64,000 bases of DNA from Meconema thalassinum (lineage: Eukaryota; Arthropoda; Insecta; Orthoptera; Tettigoniidae): assembly GCA_946902985.2 (NCBI GenBank), contig OX336395.1, forward strand, positions 19,322,708 to 19,386,707, given 5' to 3'. The position numbers were made by a program, and so were the translations under genes. Shown here in pieces: positions 1 to 12,525 of the stretch. Under the pieces are notes generated by a model. The model was given only the letters and a program-made list of their open reading frames with translations, was not told the DNA's origin and did no database searches. How positions within the stretch are numbered: position 1 is the stretch's first letter; each line of letters opens with the position of its first letter.

Positions 1-1330
1 ATCTGAGGATGTTCTTCAGATTGAAAATTTGTTCTGGGCAGGATCGGCCCTTACGGAAACTAGCCTGGTATTCGCCAATCTGTTGATCAAGATGAGCTTC
101 GATTCTGTTAAGGAGTACTTTGGAAAGAATCTTGTAAGGAACAGGAACTATCGATATACCTCTGTAATTGGCAACGTTCTTCTTGTCTCCTTTTTTGTGG
201 AGAGGATGGATCAGTGCTGATTGCCGTTCAACTGGTATAGTACCCGTTCTCCAAATCTCCTGGAAGAGGCAGGCAAATATGTCCAGAGTATCCTCAATCG
301 CCAGCTTCAGTAGTTCCGCCACTATGGAATCTTCCCCAGCTGCTTTATTATCTTTCAGACTGTCTATGATGAGCTTAATTTCCGTCTTGCAAGGTGGCTG
401 AGAATTGTGCAGACCTTGAGTGGGGAGTTAGATAGTTTCAGCGATGGCTCATCACAGTTGAGCAACTTGTTGAAATACTGAGCCAAAATGTCGCAATTTT
501 CCCTGTCGTTCATACCTAGCCTTCCTGTATCATCTCTAAAGCACAGACTAGGGGCATGATAGATTTAAAGGTTTGATAAAAGTCCCTAAAGTTGTTCTTA
601 CGGAAATTCTGATCGATCTGTTCCATCTGTTGTTTCTCATACGATCGCTTTGCTTATCGGAACACTCGGGCTGCAACTTTCCTCGCATCACGGAATGCAT
701 CAAAATCTTCCTGACCCTTGGTCGAATTCCTTTTTCTCCATGCATCTGTTCTCTGAGCCAGTGCATTATCACAGGTTTTGTTCCTCCACCGATGTTTTCG
801 TTCAGGAGCTGCCAGAATTGTGGCGGTAGCTGCCTGCTGGATCTTAAAAGCGATGCCAGTTCAATTCATAGATTCAAAGGTCAAGTTCTGATGATACTGC
901 TCCTTAACTTCCTGGCTGATTTTAAGTTTCGACACATCAAATCTCCGAGTTCAATTTCGAGTATTCGGAGTCTTCCTGAGAGGAATGAAATTCATCTTTA
1001 CCTTAGAAAGGCAGTGATCAGAGTCAACCTTGCACCCCTCTGCACTTTTACGTTCATAATCTCTTTTATTGCTCTTCTCGAGATTGCAACATGGTCAATC
1101 TGTTTCTCACCATTCAAGTTACCCGGCCAACGCCAAGTCTTCTGTTTACTTGGTTTATGTTTATAGAACGTCGACATTACCTGAAGATCAAATGTCCGAC
1201 ACAATTCAACAAGTCTTATTCCATTTTTGTTAGTCATCTTGTGAGCAGGATATCTTCCTACTGTTGATCTGAAATGTGCTTCCATTCCCAATTGGGCGTG
1301 TAATATACTGACCTTCATTCTCAAAAGATG
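1..1330 (-). pseudogene. Non-LTR retrotransposon relic (endonuclease C-terminus to RT N-terminus)
   Basis: Read on the minus strand, 1324-998 gives the C-terminal half of an apurinic-type endonuclease (KTWRWPG, then QIDHVAI), and 220-30 gives the start of a reverse transcriptase palm (KKGDKKNVANYRGISIVPVP, then the GEYQASFRKGRS region). A linker with several stops lies between. In this family the endonuclease nicks the target and the RT primes cDNA from the nick. The N-terminal endonuclease half is missing, which fits 5' truncation during insertion; the 3' part continues past the left edge. RTE or Jockey-type affinity is a guess. Stops and frame changes mark it as dead. Confidence 0.8.
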
Positions 1331-1577
1331 TGCTAGTACAAATATTAAGGGTATAGTCGCTTTTTACTTAATGATAGGAGGACGTGTTAGATCCTATCAC
1401 CTCTTACGGCCTTACAGGTAAAAAGATAAAATACATACTCATTTGTCCTCAATCCTTAAAGCTATTACTTCCTTTAAGGCACTGAGTCAGCATTTTGTGT
1501 CGCACTGAGATTTACTTGTTATCTTGGGGAGATTGCATTGTGAGGTTTGAAGCCATTTTTCAGTGTTGCCTAAGTAA
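1331..1577. other. Unannotated AT-rich DNA
   Basis: I see no reading frame with recognisable content and no structured repeat here. Confidence 0.5.
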
Positions 1578-1578
1578 A

Positions 1579-2202
1579 CAAAATTTGGTGCTTTTCAGTT
1601 GGTCATTACGAATGTACCCAAAAAGATCTGGGTTGTGCCCTAATCCTGAAATAAATTACATGAGATTAATAAATACACTAGGATGACCAGTTTCGATCGT
1701 CAGGCGATCATCATCAGATCCATTACACTTAGGCTTTAACATCTATGTTTGAGAGTACAGGTGAAACATATTTACAATATGTAGAATTAATTAGATGCAG
1801 TATTGGTAATGCAACTGTCGGTGTATGCTAATTGTAGTAGATCTAATGTAAAGTGAAATGCTAAAATGGTGATAAAAATCCGGAGTTTGGGGTGATTATA
1901 TGGTTATACAAACTCAACTATTGTTACACTTTAATAATACAGGCTGATACTTATCCGGATTTATCTTCCTGACTGGAACTTCGAGCAGTTTCGTGTTCAC
2001 TCTGGCACCAGTTTTGGTCGACTAACCCAGGTGTTAACTGGCCGAAACTGTTTTTTGTTTCGTTTTTCCCCCTTTTGTTCCTATGTGGTTTCTGATGTCA
2101 GTGCAATGTTTATTTGTGTGACGTTCCCAAGTCTAGATATAATCACCCCAAACAGACAAACTCCGGATTCGTGTTGACCGACTGAATAGCACCAAACTTT
2201 TG
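1579..2202. repeat. Inverted-repeat element, possibly Penelope-like or foldback
   Basis: Positions 1579-1604 and 2176-2202 are inverted copies of each other (26-27 bp, about three mismatches and one indel). A second inner pair is 1878-1903 and 2136-2169. The stretch TTTCGATCGTCAGGCGATCATCATCAG at about 1691 resembles the ends of many insect Penelope-like and related repeats. There is no coding frame. The inverted pairs show directly; the family assignment is inference. Confidence 0.45.
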
Positions 2203-4122
2203 TTTGGGGAGATTGTGTATTATAAGTTTTAGTTTTAGAACTAGGGAAGACATAACCACATCTGTGTAATGCTTCACTTCAACTCAGCTGTGATTTACAA
2301 ATACATAGTTTGCTATTTGTGTAAAAGGTGATGCCAAATAAATAAAATAATTAATTAATTCACTTTATTCCTAGGACACACAAGAAGACACACAGGATGG
2401 GGAAAGTGAAGCAAGTGGAAATCATCCAAATGAGTAAGTGTTCAACATATGAGGTAACATGTTATTTAACTTTTGTGTATGCATAACTGAATGTTTTGTG
2501 TATGCATAACTGAATGTTTTGGATATGAATAAGTTTTGTTTGCAACGTCAGATATATCTCGCATTTTATGTGTTGTTACTGCTTGTCTCATCAAAGTAGA
2601 TACATTATTGACATTAACTTCCTCTTTCCTAGCCCACAAATTATTATTCGGAGTTCTCACTGTCTGGAAGTGTTTAACCCAGGAACCCTACAATTGTTTA
2701 GCACAAACACTAATCTTACTGAGTGCCCTAAGAATAATAAGCTTAATTTACATATTACAAGCCAATATTTCGTATAAGAACTGGTTAGGTTGGTTTGATT
2801 AGACTTACGGACAAGGTAGTTTATATTACACTTAATCATTCTATACTAAAAATAAAATAATATTAAAAAACATACAGGTTTTTTCAATATTTTGTAACAC
2901 CTCATTTTTTTTGTGTGTGTTTTACTGAATGTTATCTCTACAATTGACACAAACAGATACGATATGACTTTTTCGTACATACATCTTACACTCTGCACAC
3001 ATCATAGTGGTTTTGCTGTCCTTGGTTCACGGAAAGTACTCAACAAGGAACGTAACACTAACCTACACTGGGGTACTCAGTGCCCCAAAACCGATCTGTA
3101 GCAAAGAATTGGTCCGTTACAACTGTGACTAATATGGCAACTGAAAGACGGTCAAAGACAAATAATAGTCATGGCGGCTGCAGGCTGGAAGTGTTGCCAA
3201 CCCAAACCCAAAGCAAAACGAAAATCCAGGGTGAAGAAAAGTTAGTCATCCTTGTTGAAGACAATTTGTCTTGTGGAAGTTACTCTCATCTGCTTGAAGA
3301 AAATACTGTACATATGCCGCAGTGATAAGTGTTGTTAGGAACATCCCCTACTTTAAACCTCCTCTTGTGTGTCTATGTGTCCTCAAGCCGTTTTGACCTT
3401 TTGTAACCCAGGTTTTCAAATCACGACAATGTTACATCATGAGCCATCAACGATTTTAATTCACATAGCAACAAAATCACTTCAACTGAAATTTTAATCC
3501 AAAACACAAAGAAAAGAGGCCGGACTTATAAAAAAAAATTCACACGTCGTCCTACGACCATTCCTTAATGCAATAACCATCGACACCGAAACACACATTT
3601 AAACTTGCATCAAAACCGAGCAAACATTCACAGAGGCCCGGAACTGGTATAGCGATATTTCCAGCACCGGAAGATAATTGGAATAACGGTGTACATAATG
3701 TAAACATGTTGGAGTGCAAACCCTGGTCAATATTTCATGATACTATTTCGGAGGAGTGGGATTAAGCTGTTGGTTGTCGAAAAGTAAACATTCGGATTAA
3801 ATTGTGCCAGTAAATGTGTGGGTTATTAGAGCGAGGCTTGTGGAGGTGTGCCGAGAGTTGTATTAGCATGCACTTTATGGTGTGGTTTATCTGGAAGGGT
3901 TACCAGCTTTTATATATAACAAACTACCATTTAAGAGGAAGTATGACTGAATGTTGCGAATTATGGAGCAAAAACTGATTTTTGTTTGATTTATTCATAC
4001 AAAAATAGCCCAATTCATCCTCTTTCAGAAAATGATTTTATTTTAGTAATTCCGGCTATTGTGAAGCTTGTAGAGGCGTCTTCGTATGAGCCCTCATGAC
4101 ATTTAAACATTTGAGGTTCTTT

Positions 4123-4123
<1 letters not shown>
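2203..4123. other. Intergenic DNA without recognised genes
   Basis: Short frames here have no recognisable domains. The only structure I noticed is a tandem duplication of about 23 bp (TGTGTATGCATAACTGAATG plus 3 bases) at about 2474-2520 and a few homopolymer runs. Confidence 0.5.

Positions 4124-4174
<51 letters not shown>
4124..4174. repeat. (AAT)n microsatellite
   Basis: About 17 uninterrupted AAT triplets. The run ends about 90 bp before the start of the large 67-bp minisatellite. Confidence 0.95.
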
Positions 4175-4175
<1 letters not shown>

Positions 4176-4262
4176 AGAAGAGGGGAAATGACCAGGAGAC
4201 TTTACTTTTTATATGAAGTAAATATTAACTTGCCTCTTTCTTGCATAGCTCTTTTCCAATGT

Positions 4263-7200
4263 GTTGCTGTGTACAATATGCTCCTTGTGGTGCAATTCTT
4301 ATCACACATTGTTGTAACTTGGTACAATAGTTGCTGTGTACAATATGCTCCGTGTGGTGCAATTCTTATCACACATTGTTGTTACTTGGTACAATAATTG
4401 CTGTGTTCAATATGCTCCGTGTGGTGCAATTCTTATCAACACATTGTTGTTACTTGGTACAATAGTTGCTGTGTACAATATGCTCCTTGTAGTGCAATTC
4501 TTATCACACATTGTTGTTACTTGGTACAATAGTTGCTGTGTACAATATGCTCCGTGTGGTGCAATTCTTATCAAACATTGTTGTAACTTGGTACAATATT
4601 TGCTGAGTACAATATGCTCCGTGTGGTGCAATTCTTATCAAACATTGTTGTTACTTGGTACAATAGTTGCTGTGTACAATATGCTCCTTGTGGTGCAATT
4701 CTTATCACACATTGTTGTTACTTGGTACAATAGTTGCTGTGTACAATATGCTCCGTGTGGTGCAATTCTTATCACACATTGTTGTTACTTGGTACAATAG
4801 TTGCTGTATACAATATGCTCCGTGTGGTGCAATTCATATCACACATTGTTGTTACTTGGTACAATAGTTGCTGTGTACAATATGCTCCGTGTGGTGCAAT
4901 TCTTATCACACATTGATGTTACTTGGTACAATAGTTGCTGTGTACAATATGCTCCGTGTGGTGCAATTCATATCACACATTGTTGTTACTTGGTACAATA
5001 GTTGCTGTGTACAATATGCTCCTTGTGGTGTAATTTTTATCACACATTGTTTTTACTTGGTACTATGGTTGCTGTGTGCAATATGCTCCTTGTGGTGCAA
5101 TTCTTATCACACATTGTTGTTACTTGGTACAATAGTTGCTGTGTACAATATGCTCCTTGTGGTGCAATTCTTATCACACATTGTTGTTACTTGGTACAAT
5201 AGTTGCTGTGTACAATATGCTCCGTGTGGTGCACGTCTTATCACACATTGTTGTTACTTGGTACAATAGTTGCTGTGTACAATATGCTCCATGTGGTGCA
5301 ATTCATATCACACATTGTTGTTACTTGGTACTATGGTTGCTGTGTGCAATATGCTCCTTGTGGTGCAATTCTTATCACACATTGTTGTTACTTGGTACAA
5401 TAGTTGCTGTGTACAATATGCTCCGTGTGGTACAATTCTTATCACACATTGTTTTTACTTGGTACTATGGTTGCTGTGTGCAATATGCTCCTTGTGGTGC
5501 AATTCTTATCACACATTGTTTTTACTGGGTACAATAGTTGCTGTGTACAATATGCTCCTTGTGGTGCAATTCTTATCACACATTGTTGTTACTTGGTACT
5601 ATGGTTGTTGTGTGCAATATGCTCCTTGTGGTGCAATTCTTATCACACATTGTTTTTACTTGGTACAATAGTTGCTGTGTACAATATGCTCCTTGTGGTG
5701 TAATTCTTATCACCATTGTTTTTACTTGGTACTATGGTTGCTGTGTGCAATATGCTCCTTGTGGTGCAATTCTTATCACACATTGTTTTTACTTGGTACT
5801 ATGGTTGCTGTGTACAATATGCTCCTTGTGGTGCAATTCTTATCACACATTGTTTTTACTTGGTACTATGGTTGCTGTGTGCAATATGCTCCTTGTGGTG
5901 CAATTCTTATCACACATTGTTGTTACTTGGTACAATAGTTGCTGTGTACAATATGCTCCGTGTGGTGCAATTCTTATCACACATTGTTTTTACTTGGTAC
6001 TATGGTTGCTTTGTGCAATATGCTCCTTGTGGTGCAATTCTTATCACACATTGTTTTTACTGGGTACAATAGTTGCTGTGTACAATATGCTCCTTGTGGT
6101 GCAATTCTTATCACACATTGTTGTTACTTGGTACTATGGTTGCTGTGTACAATATGCTCCTTGTGGTGCAATTCTTATCACACATTGTTTTTACTTGGTA
6201 CTATGGTTGCTGTGTTCAATATGCTCCTTGTGGTGCAATTCTTATCACACATTGTTTTTACTGGGTACATTAGTTGCTGTGTACAATATGCTCCGTGTGG
6301 TGCAATTCTTATCACACATTGTTTTTACTTGGTACAATAGTTGCTGTGTACAATATGCTCCTTGTGGTGCAATTCTTATCACACATTGTTGTAACTTGGT
6401 ACAATAGTTGCTGTGTACAATATGCTCCGTGTGGTGCAATTCTTATCACACATTGTTTTTACTTGGTACAATAGTTGCTGTGTACAATATGCTCCTTGTG
6501 GTGCAATTCTTATCACACATTGTTGTTACTTGGTACAATAGTTGCTGTGTACAATATGCTCCTTGTGGTGCAATTCTTATCACACATTGTTGTTACTTGG
6601 TACAATAGTTGCTCTGTACAATATGCTCCTTGTGGTTCAATTCTTATCACACATTGTTGTAACTTGGTACAATAGTTGCTGTGTACAATATGCTCCTTGT
6701 GGTGCAATTCTTATCACACATTGTTGTTACTTGGTACAATAGTTGCTGTGTACAATATGCTCCGTGTGGTGCACGTCTTATCACACATTGTTGTTACTTG
6801 GTACAATAGTTGCTGTGTACAATATGCTCCTTGTGGTGCAATTCTTATCACACATTGTTGTTTCTTGGTACAATAGTTGCTGTGTACAATATGCTCCGTG
6901 TGGTGCAATTCTTATCACACATTGATGTTACTTGGTACAATAGTTGCTGTGTACAATATGCTCCGTGTGGTGCAATTCATATCACACATTGTTGTTACTT
7001 GGTACAATAGTTGCTGTGTACAATATGCTCCTTGTGGTGTAATTTTTATCACACATTGTTTTTACTTGGTACTATGGTTGCTGTGTGCAATATGCTCCTT
7101 GTGGTGCAATTCTTATCACACATTGTTTTTACTTGGTACTATGGTTGCTGTGTACAATATGCTCCTTGTGGTGCAATTCTTATCACACATTGTTTTTACT

Positions 7201-8683
7201 TGGTACTATGGTTGCTGTGTGCAATATGCTCCTTGTGGTGCAATTCTTATCACACATTGTTGTTACTTGGTACAATAGTTGCTCTGTACAATATGCTCCG
7301 TGTGGTGCAATTCTTATCACACATTGTTTTTACTTGGTACTATGGTTGCTGTGTGCAATATGCTCCTTGTGGTGCAATTCTTATCACACATTGTTTTTAC
7401 TGGGTACAATAGTTGCTGTGTACAATATGCTCCTTGTGGTGCAATTCTTATCACACATTGTTGTTACTTGGTACTATGGTTGCTGTGTACAATATGCTCC
7501 TTGTGGTGCAATTCTTATCACACATTGTTTTTACTTGGTACTATGGTTGCTGTGTGCAATATGCTCCTTGTGGTGCAATTCATATCACACATTGTTTTTA
7601 CTGGGTACAATAGTTGCTGTGTACAATATGCTCCGTGTGGTGCAATTCTTATCACACATTGTTTTTACTTGGTACAATAGTTGCTGTGTACAATATGCTC
7701 CTTGTGGTACAATTCTTATCACACATTGTTGTTACTTGGTACAATAGTTGCTGTGTACAATATGCTCCGTGTGGTGCAATTCTTATCACACATTGTTTTT
7801 ACTTGGTACAATAGTTGCTGTGTACAATATGCTCCTTGTGGTGCAATTCTTATCACACATTGTTGTTACTTGGTACAATAGTTGCTGTGTACAATATGCT
7901 CCTTGTGGTGCAATTCTTATCACACATTGTTGTTACTTGGTACAATAGTTGCTCTGTACAATATGCTCCTTGTGGTGCAATTCTTATCACACATTGTTGT
8001 AACTTGGTACAATAGTTGCTGTGTACAATATGCTCCTTGTGGTGCAATTCTTATCACACATTGTTTTTACTTGGTACTATAGCTGCTGTGTACAATATGC
8101 TCCTTGTGGTGCAATTCTTATCACACATTGTTGTTACTTGGTACAATAGTTGCTGTGTACAATATGCTCTGTGTGGTGCAATTCTTATCACACATTGTTG
8201 TTACTTGGTACAATAGTTGCTGTGTACAATATGCTCTGTGTGGTGCAATTCTTATCACACATTGTTGTTACTTGGTACAATAGTTGCTGTGTAAATATGC
8301 TCTGTGTGGTGCAATTCTTATCACACATTGTTGTTACTTGGTACAATAGTTGCTGTGTAAATATGCTCTGTGTGGTGCAATTCTTATCACACATTGTTGT
8401 TACTTGGTACAATAGTTGCTGTGTACAATATGCTCCTTGTGGTACAATTCTTATCACACATTGTTGTTACTTGGTACAATAGTTGCTGTGTACAATATGC
8501 TCTGTGTGGTGCAATTCTTATCACACATTGTTGTTACTTGGTACAATAGTTGCTGTGTACAATATGCTCCGTGTGGTGCAATTCTTATCACACATTGTTG
8601 TTACTTGGTAGTTGCTGTGTACAATATGCCCCATGTGGTGCAATTCTTATCGCACATTGTTGTTACATGGTACAATAGTTGCT
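4263..8683. repeat. 67-bp minisatellite, about 66 copies
   Basis: The unit begins TTGCTGTGTACAATATGCTC and is 67 bp long; 4,421 bp divided by 67 gives about 66 copies. Because 67 is not a multiple of three, each frame runs through three units before meeting the same stop, producing many overlapping 66-codon frames on both strands that are not genes. Two unit variants exist, GGTACAATAGTTGC and GGTACTATGGTTGC, and they alternate in places as a 134-bp dimer. Length variants include a 68-bp unit near 4434, two 66-bp units near 8292 and 8358, and one 62-bp unit near 8610. Confidence 0.97.
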
Positions 8684-9139
8684 AAAGGTACATTAATGTA
8701 AATGTGCTTTGGGTTTGGAACTGCCTTGAGTTTTAATGTAATTTTGATAGGTAGATTTTAATTAATAATGCTGAGTTTCAAAAATATTTAAAATAAGAGT
8801 TTAAATATTTCTAGAAAGAACAGTATCCATCTAACTAACCCCAAACCCCAGAGCAATTATTGTTTCTATACATTTTAACTGCATGTAGAAAAAGAATTAG
8901 CTTGGTCAAATGAAACCTTTGATTCAAGGACTTTTTATGGGACCACTTTTTTAATACAAGAATGTTCAATAACTCAAACACTAATGAAGCTATTTAAATA
9001 TAAATGAGCCTAACCGATGCCAGCAACTCCCTATGTAAGAGAAAAATCTGGTCATGTTATCATGAAAACTGTGAAACTTGAACAATTCAGCCACTCCTCC
9101 CCGTAATGGAGACTTATGTGGCTGACTTTGAGGTTATGC
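8684..9139. other. Unannotated spacer
   Basis: Nothing recognisable. Plain AT-rich DNA between the minisatellite and the next retrotransposon relic. Confidence 0.5.
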
Positions 9140-9949
9140 TGGAGAAGAATGAGGACAGGTTGAAGAAGTAGACAGGGTGGTAAATAAACAAAGCAGCAGG
9201 GGTAGTTGAATTGTAAAGTGTAGAGGGAAAGCAGATGATAATCAAATAGGCATAGGGTTTAGGAAATGTACCCTCTGACTAGAGAAAAGCAGTTATCTCG
9301 TCAATTTATAAGCAAGCTAACAGGAAAGATTGCAATAATTATAGCGGTATTTCTTTGATAAGTGTCCCGGGCAAAGTGTACTCGGGCATTGTAGAAAGGA
9401 GACCTCGATCATTGGCCGAGAGTACGATGGATGAAAACCTGAGTGGCTTTAGACCACAACGAGGTTGTCAAGATCACATTTTAGTATGCGCCAAGTTAAT
9501 GAGGAATGCTACGAGAGGAATAGACAGTTGTGTTTGTGTTACTTGAGAAGGCGTACGATAGAGCACCTAGCATATTGAGGGATTATGGTATCGAGGGAAG
9601 GCTGCTACAGGCAATCTATAGTATTTATGTATTATAATCAATTTACAGTGAGAGTTGATGGGCTCATGGTTTGTACAGGAGTGAGGCAAGGATTAAACCA
9701 CTACTGTGTTTGTTATATGGACCAATTGTTGAAGGGCATAAACTGGCTGGGTGAATTTCAAGGTAAGTAGTCTGGCCTATTCGGATGACCTGGTTGTAAT
9801 GATGGACTCCATTATGTTTGAACTTGAACAGAAATGTAGGGAGTATGGTATGAAGATCGGCATTTCAAAGACGAAGGTTTTGTCCTTTGGAAGAAATGCA
9901 AGAAAGTAGAATGCCAGGTGGAAGGAACTAAATAGGAGGAGGTGGAACA
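9140..9949 (+). pseudogene. Non-LTR retrotransposon RT relic, 5' piece
   Basis: Plus-strand translation in shifting frames shows RT landmarks in order: DCNNYSGISLISVPGKVYSG at about 9330, LSGFRPQRGCQDHI at about 9440, and a palm remnant LAYSDDLVVM at about 9775 (YSDD in place of YADD), followed by KIGISKTKVLSFG at about 9855. Many stops and indels make it non-functional. It is the first of three pieces of one element; the others are 10840-10989 and 28878-29190, displaced by later insertions. Order and spacing of the motifs support this strongly. Confidence 0.82.
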
Positions 9950-10839
9950 ATTATTAATTCTGAATGAGACCAGAACTTGGCTTTTACTCTTGCATCAGAC
10001 GTCATTGTAGCTTTTACATGCTCTGTTTCATCTTATGGGGGACATTACCTATTCAAAATAGTAACCATGGTCACTACTGCACCTGAAATATGTGCTAAAT
10101 TATGGAAAGATGTGTTTTTATTTATTGCTCTTTTAACAACGGCGCTTGAATTTCGTTCAAATGTCAACAAGGAGAACTCGACGGCACGTACCGAGGCGCA
10201 CACATTGTTGCCAACATGTGGAATACAAAATGCGCTACACTAATTAAAGATTATTCGTGCGTGTCAAAAACCAGGGATGTATATATCGCTAACGCGGCTT
10301 GCAGGCTAAAACCATTGTCAAAACCCATTGGATTAGACAAAACAAAGGTTTGGATTGAATTTCGCCTAACAATAATAAATTGGTCTGGGCCAAAACCATT
10401 CGTCTGGATTAAAATATTGGGTTACGCAAAAACCATTGGTTTGGGTGAATATTATTGATGCGTTACGATCTTCTTGATTGTTAACTCGCAACACGCACAA
10501 TCCATGTCTAAGTTAAGACTGACACTTGGCACACTTTCACATTAACTCTTTCGTTTTACGTTACTGGACATGCAATAGTACCAAATGCGCGGGTTTGGCA
10601 ATACTGTTTTTGACGATAATTCACACGCATAATGCCGGACACAGCTGGACCCTTATTTACCCCTATATGCTGTCATGTAAAAACGGGATTGTGGGTGAGT
10701 TCTGTTCAGCTGAGGAGTAATAATTATTACTACATCAATTCCTGGTTTATTTTTCATCATTTGAAAATGTACTTTGGCTAATTTATGTACGATAGAAAGT
10801 GGTATCGTTCCTTGGTATCTCGTTCAGTGCTACCGAACA
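9950..10839. mobile_element. Unknown 0.9-kb insertion in the RT relic
   Basis: The RT relic is interrupted after position 9949 and resumes at 10840 (FKYLVCVIS). The 5-mer GAACA occurs at both junctions (9945-9949 and 10835-10839) and could be a target-site duplication. The inserted DNA has no recognisable coding frame and no terminal inverted repeats that I can see. It contains loosely repeated AAAACCATTGG segments at about 10310-10440. The insertion is well supported by homology continuity; its class is unknown. Confidence 0.5.
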
Positions 10840-10989
10840 TTTTAAGTACTTGGTCTGTGTAATCTCTCAGGTTGGTAGTACTGTAGGCTATGGGGAAGGA
10901 AATAGGGTCGAGATGTAGAAAAGCCAATGCAATGAGTTCACAGCATTCTGTTAGTGTAGCACCGAAACTCTTGCTACATTGCTCAGTAT
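10840..10989 (+). pseudogene. Non-LTR retrotransposon RT relic, middle piece
   Basis: The plus strand encodes HFKYLVCVISQVGSTVGYGK and continues to LLHCSV, matching the region after the RT palm in non-LTR elements (the FKYLGS motif). It is cut by the LTR of the gypsy element and resumes in frame at 28878. Confidence 0.8.
10986..10989. repeat. Target-site duplication GTAT, left
   Basis: GTAT directly precedes the left LTR, and the same four bases (28874-28877) directly follow the right LTR. A 4-bp duplication is usual for Ty3/gypsy integrases. Confidence 0.8.
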
Positions 10990-11875
10990 TGTTTTAGATC
11001 CCTTAGTTGGGGGGGTTGTTTAGGGATAAAACATTAGTGTCACTGTGCTAATTTAAAAGGTAGTTCCTAGTTGAGAGCAGCTTCCCGAAACTGGGAGAGC
11101 TTGCTAGTGTAGAGTGTTGTTCAATGTTTAAATGCTAGGGGGTGCTCCTGTAAAGATGTCGGTATTTGTTAGGGGATGGTCCTCTGGATGCAGGTTACTA
11201 TACCGGCCTGCCAGTTGGACGGAGTGAGTGATATAATAGACGTGCTTATGTCAGCGGCTCGATGCTATGCAGTCGAGACGCGTGCGGGAAACACAATGGA
11301 GTCTGACCAAGCAATTACTGGCTACTATGGTCACGGTCAATCGTGACGAAGGTCAGGAGGGGTATTAGGACGTGAGGTAGAGTGTAATTATGAATGCAAT
11401 GTGTAGTTTACTGACCAGTATTTATTGGTCAGTGAATGTGGTTTTGTATGTCCCTTTTTGGGAAGTCTTATGCCAATGTGAAATTTAATTGATGTATACA
11501 AGTTTGGGTAAGAGTGTACAAATGAAGGATTCTGAGCACTTTGCTGAGTCTCACCTGATGATGCAACTGGAACAGACGGCGGCTAGGGCCTTCGGCGACG
11601 CACACTGTATAACAGATCCCGCTCCAATTAGGACTCCACTTCTTATACTTTGTGGTGCTGCATGGTCAGCCTTATGCCATTGTAGCTGCCCCAGTTAGTT
11701 GTAGTGTAAATGTTTATGAATGTGTTGCAAGTAGTTGGCTAACCTCCCGAGCTGGGTGGCCGCCTCTTGCTGTGTAAAGGTGATGTTCTGGTCTTATGAT
11801 GTTGCCAGTTGGGGTGGTTTTAGTAGAAGATGGGGGGTGGCTCTCAGGGATACTGCCCCCCCCCGGGGCTGTACA
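10990..11875 (-). repeat. 3' LTR of the gypsy element
   Basis: In element orientation it starts TGTACAGCCCC at 11875 and ends GATCTAAAACA at 10990. It differs from the other LTR at about nine substitutions and two or three short indels in homopolymer runs. An AATAAA (11421-11426 on the minus strand) sits in the loop of an inverted repeat CTGACCA/TGGTCAG at 11411-11432. Confidence 0.95.
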
Positions 11876-11891
11876 AGTCCCTTTCTTCGAT
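11876..11891 (-). promoter_or_regulatory. Candidate polypurine tract
   Basis: The minus strand reads GAAGAAAGGGACT immediately before the TGTACA start of the 3' LTR, the expected place for the plus-strand primer of reverse transcription. Confidence 0.6.
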
Positions 11892-12525
11892 TAGTTCGTG
11901 TCCCCGCGAACGGGAACGGAACGTAGAGTGGGGGTGTTGATGTGGTGGATCGTTTTTGATTCCTCCTTGTACCTCTTCTTCTTTTCTTCCGTGTTGATGT
12001 CGTGTAGGTGTAGCGATGTCGTGTTGATGTGAATACAGCATTTGCTCAGAGGGGTAGGTTTTGGGATATACATATTATAATTTAGAACAGTTCATTTAAA
12101 AATTTGACATTGGAAATATTAAAAAGTACGACAAAAATACGTGATTTTGACATTATATATATATATGTGTTTGTATTGTTCAGGGAGAAAAAAAACCCAA
12201 GGCTGGACGGGTGGCTGTGCCGTCCGGCGCTGTGTTGGGGAAAAAATTGCTCCCTGCAATGTTTTAGTGTAAAAGATGGAAGAAAATAGAAAAAAATAGG
12301 TGTCCCTGGGTATAAGTTAAAAGGAATATGTAAAAATAGTTTATTGCGTTGGGGTAAAACGGGACACCTTCACAAGTTTTGACGTTAGTAGAAAGAAAAA
12401 TGAAAGAAACAAAAGCATAATCAATGTGCATATGATAATTTATAACTAAACATAGTGAACATGGTAATAATACTGAACATAGTAAAAATCGTGAACATAG
12501 TAAAAATGATGAACATAGTAAAAAA
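11892..12525. other. Noncoding part of the gypsy 3' region
   Basis: No recognisable frame on either strand. A short series of GAACATAGTAAAAA repeats of about 14-17 bp lies at about 12450-12525, just before the 1.5-kb repeat begins. Confidence 0.5.

Noticed and set aside
4263..8683. Series of 66- to 289-codon frames as cysteine-rich proteins
   Set aside because: They are the three frames of a 67-bp minisatellite, restarting at the same place every third unit.
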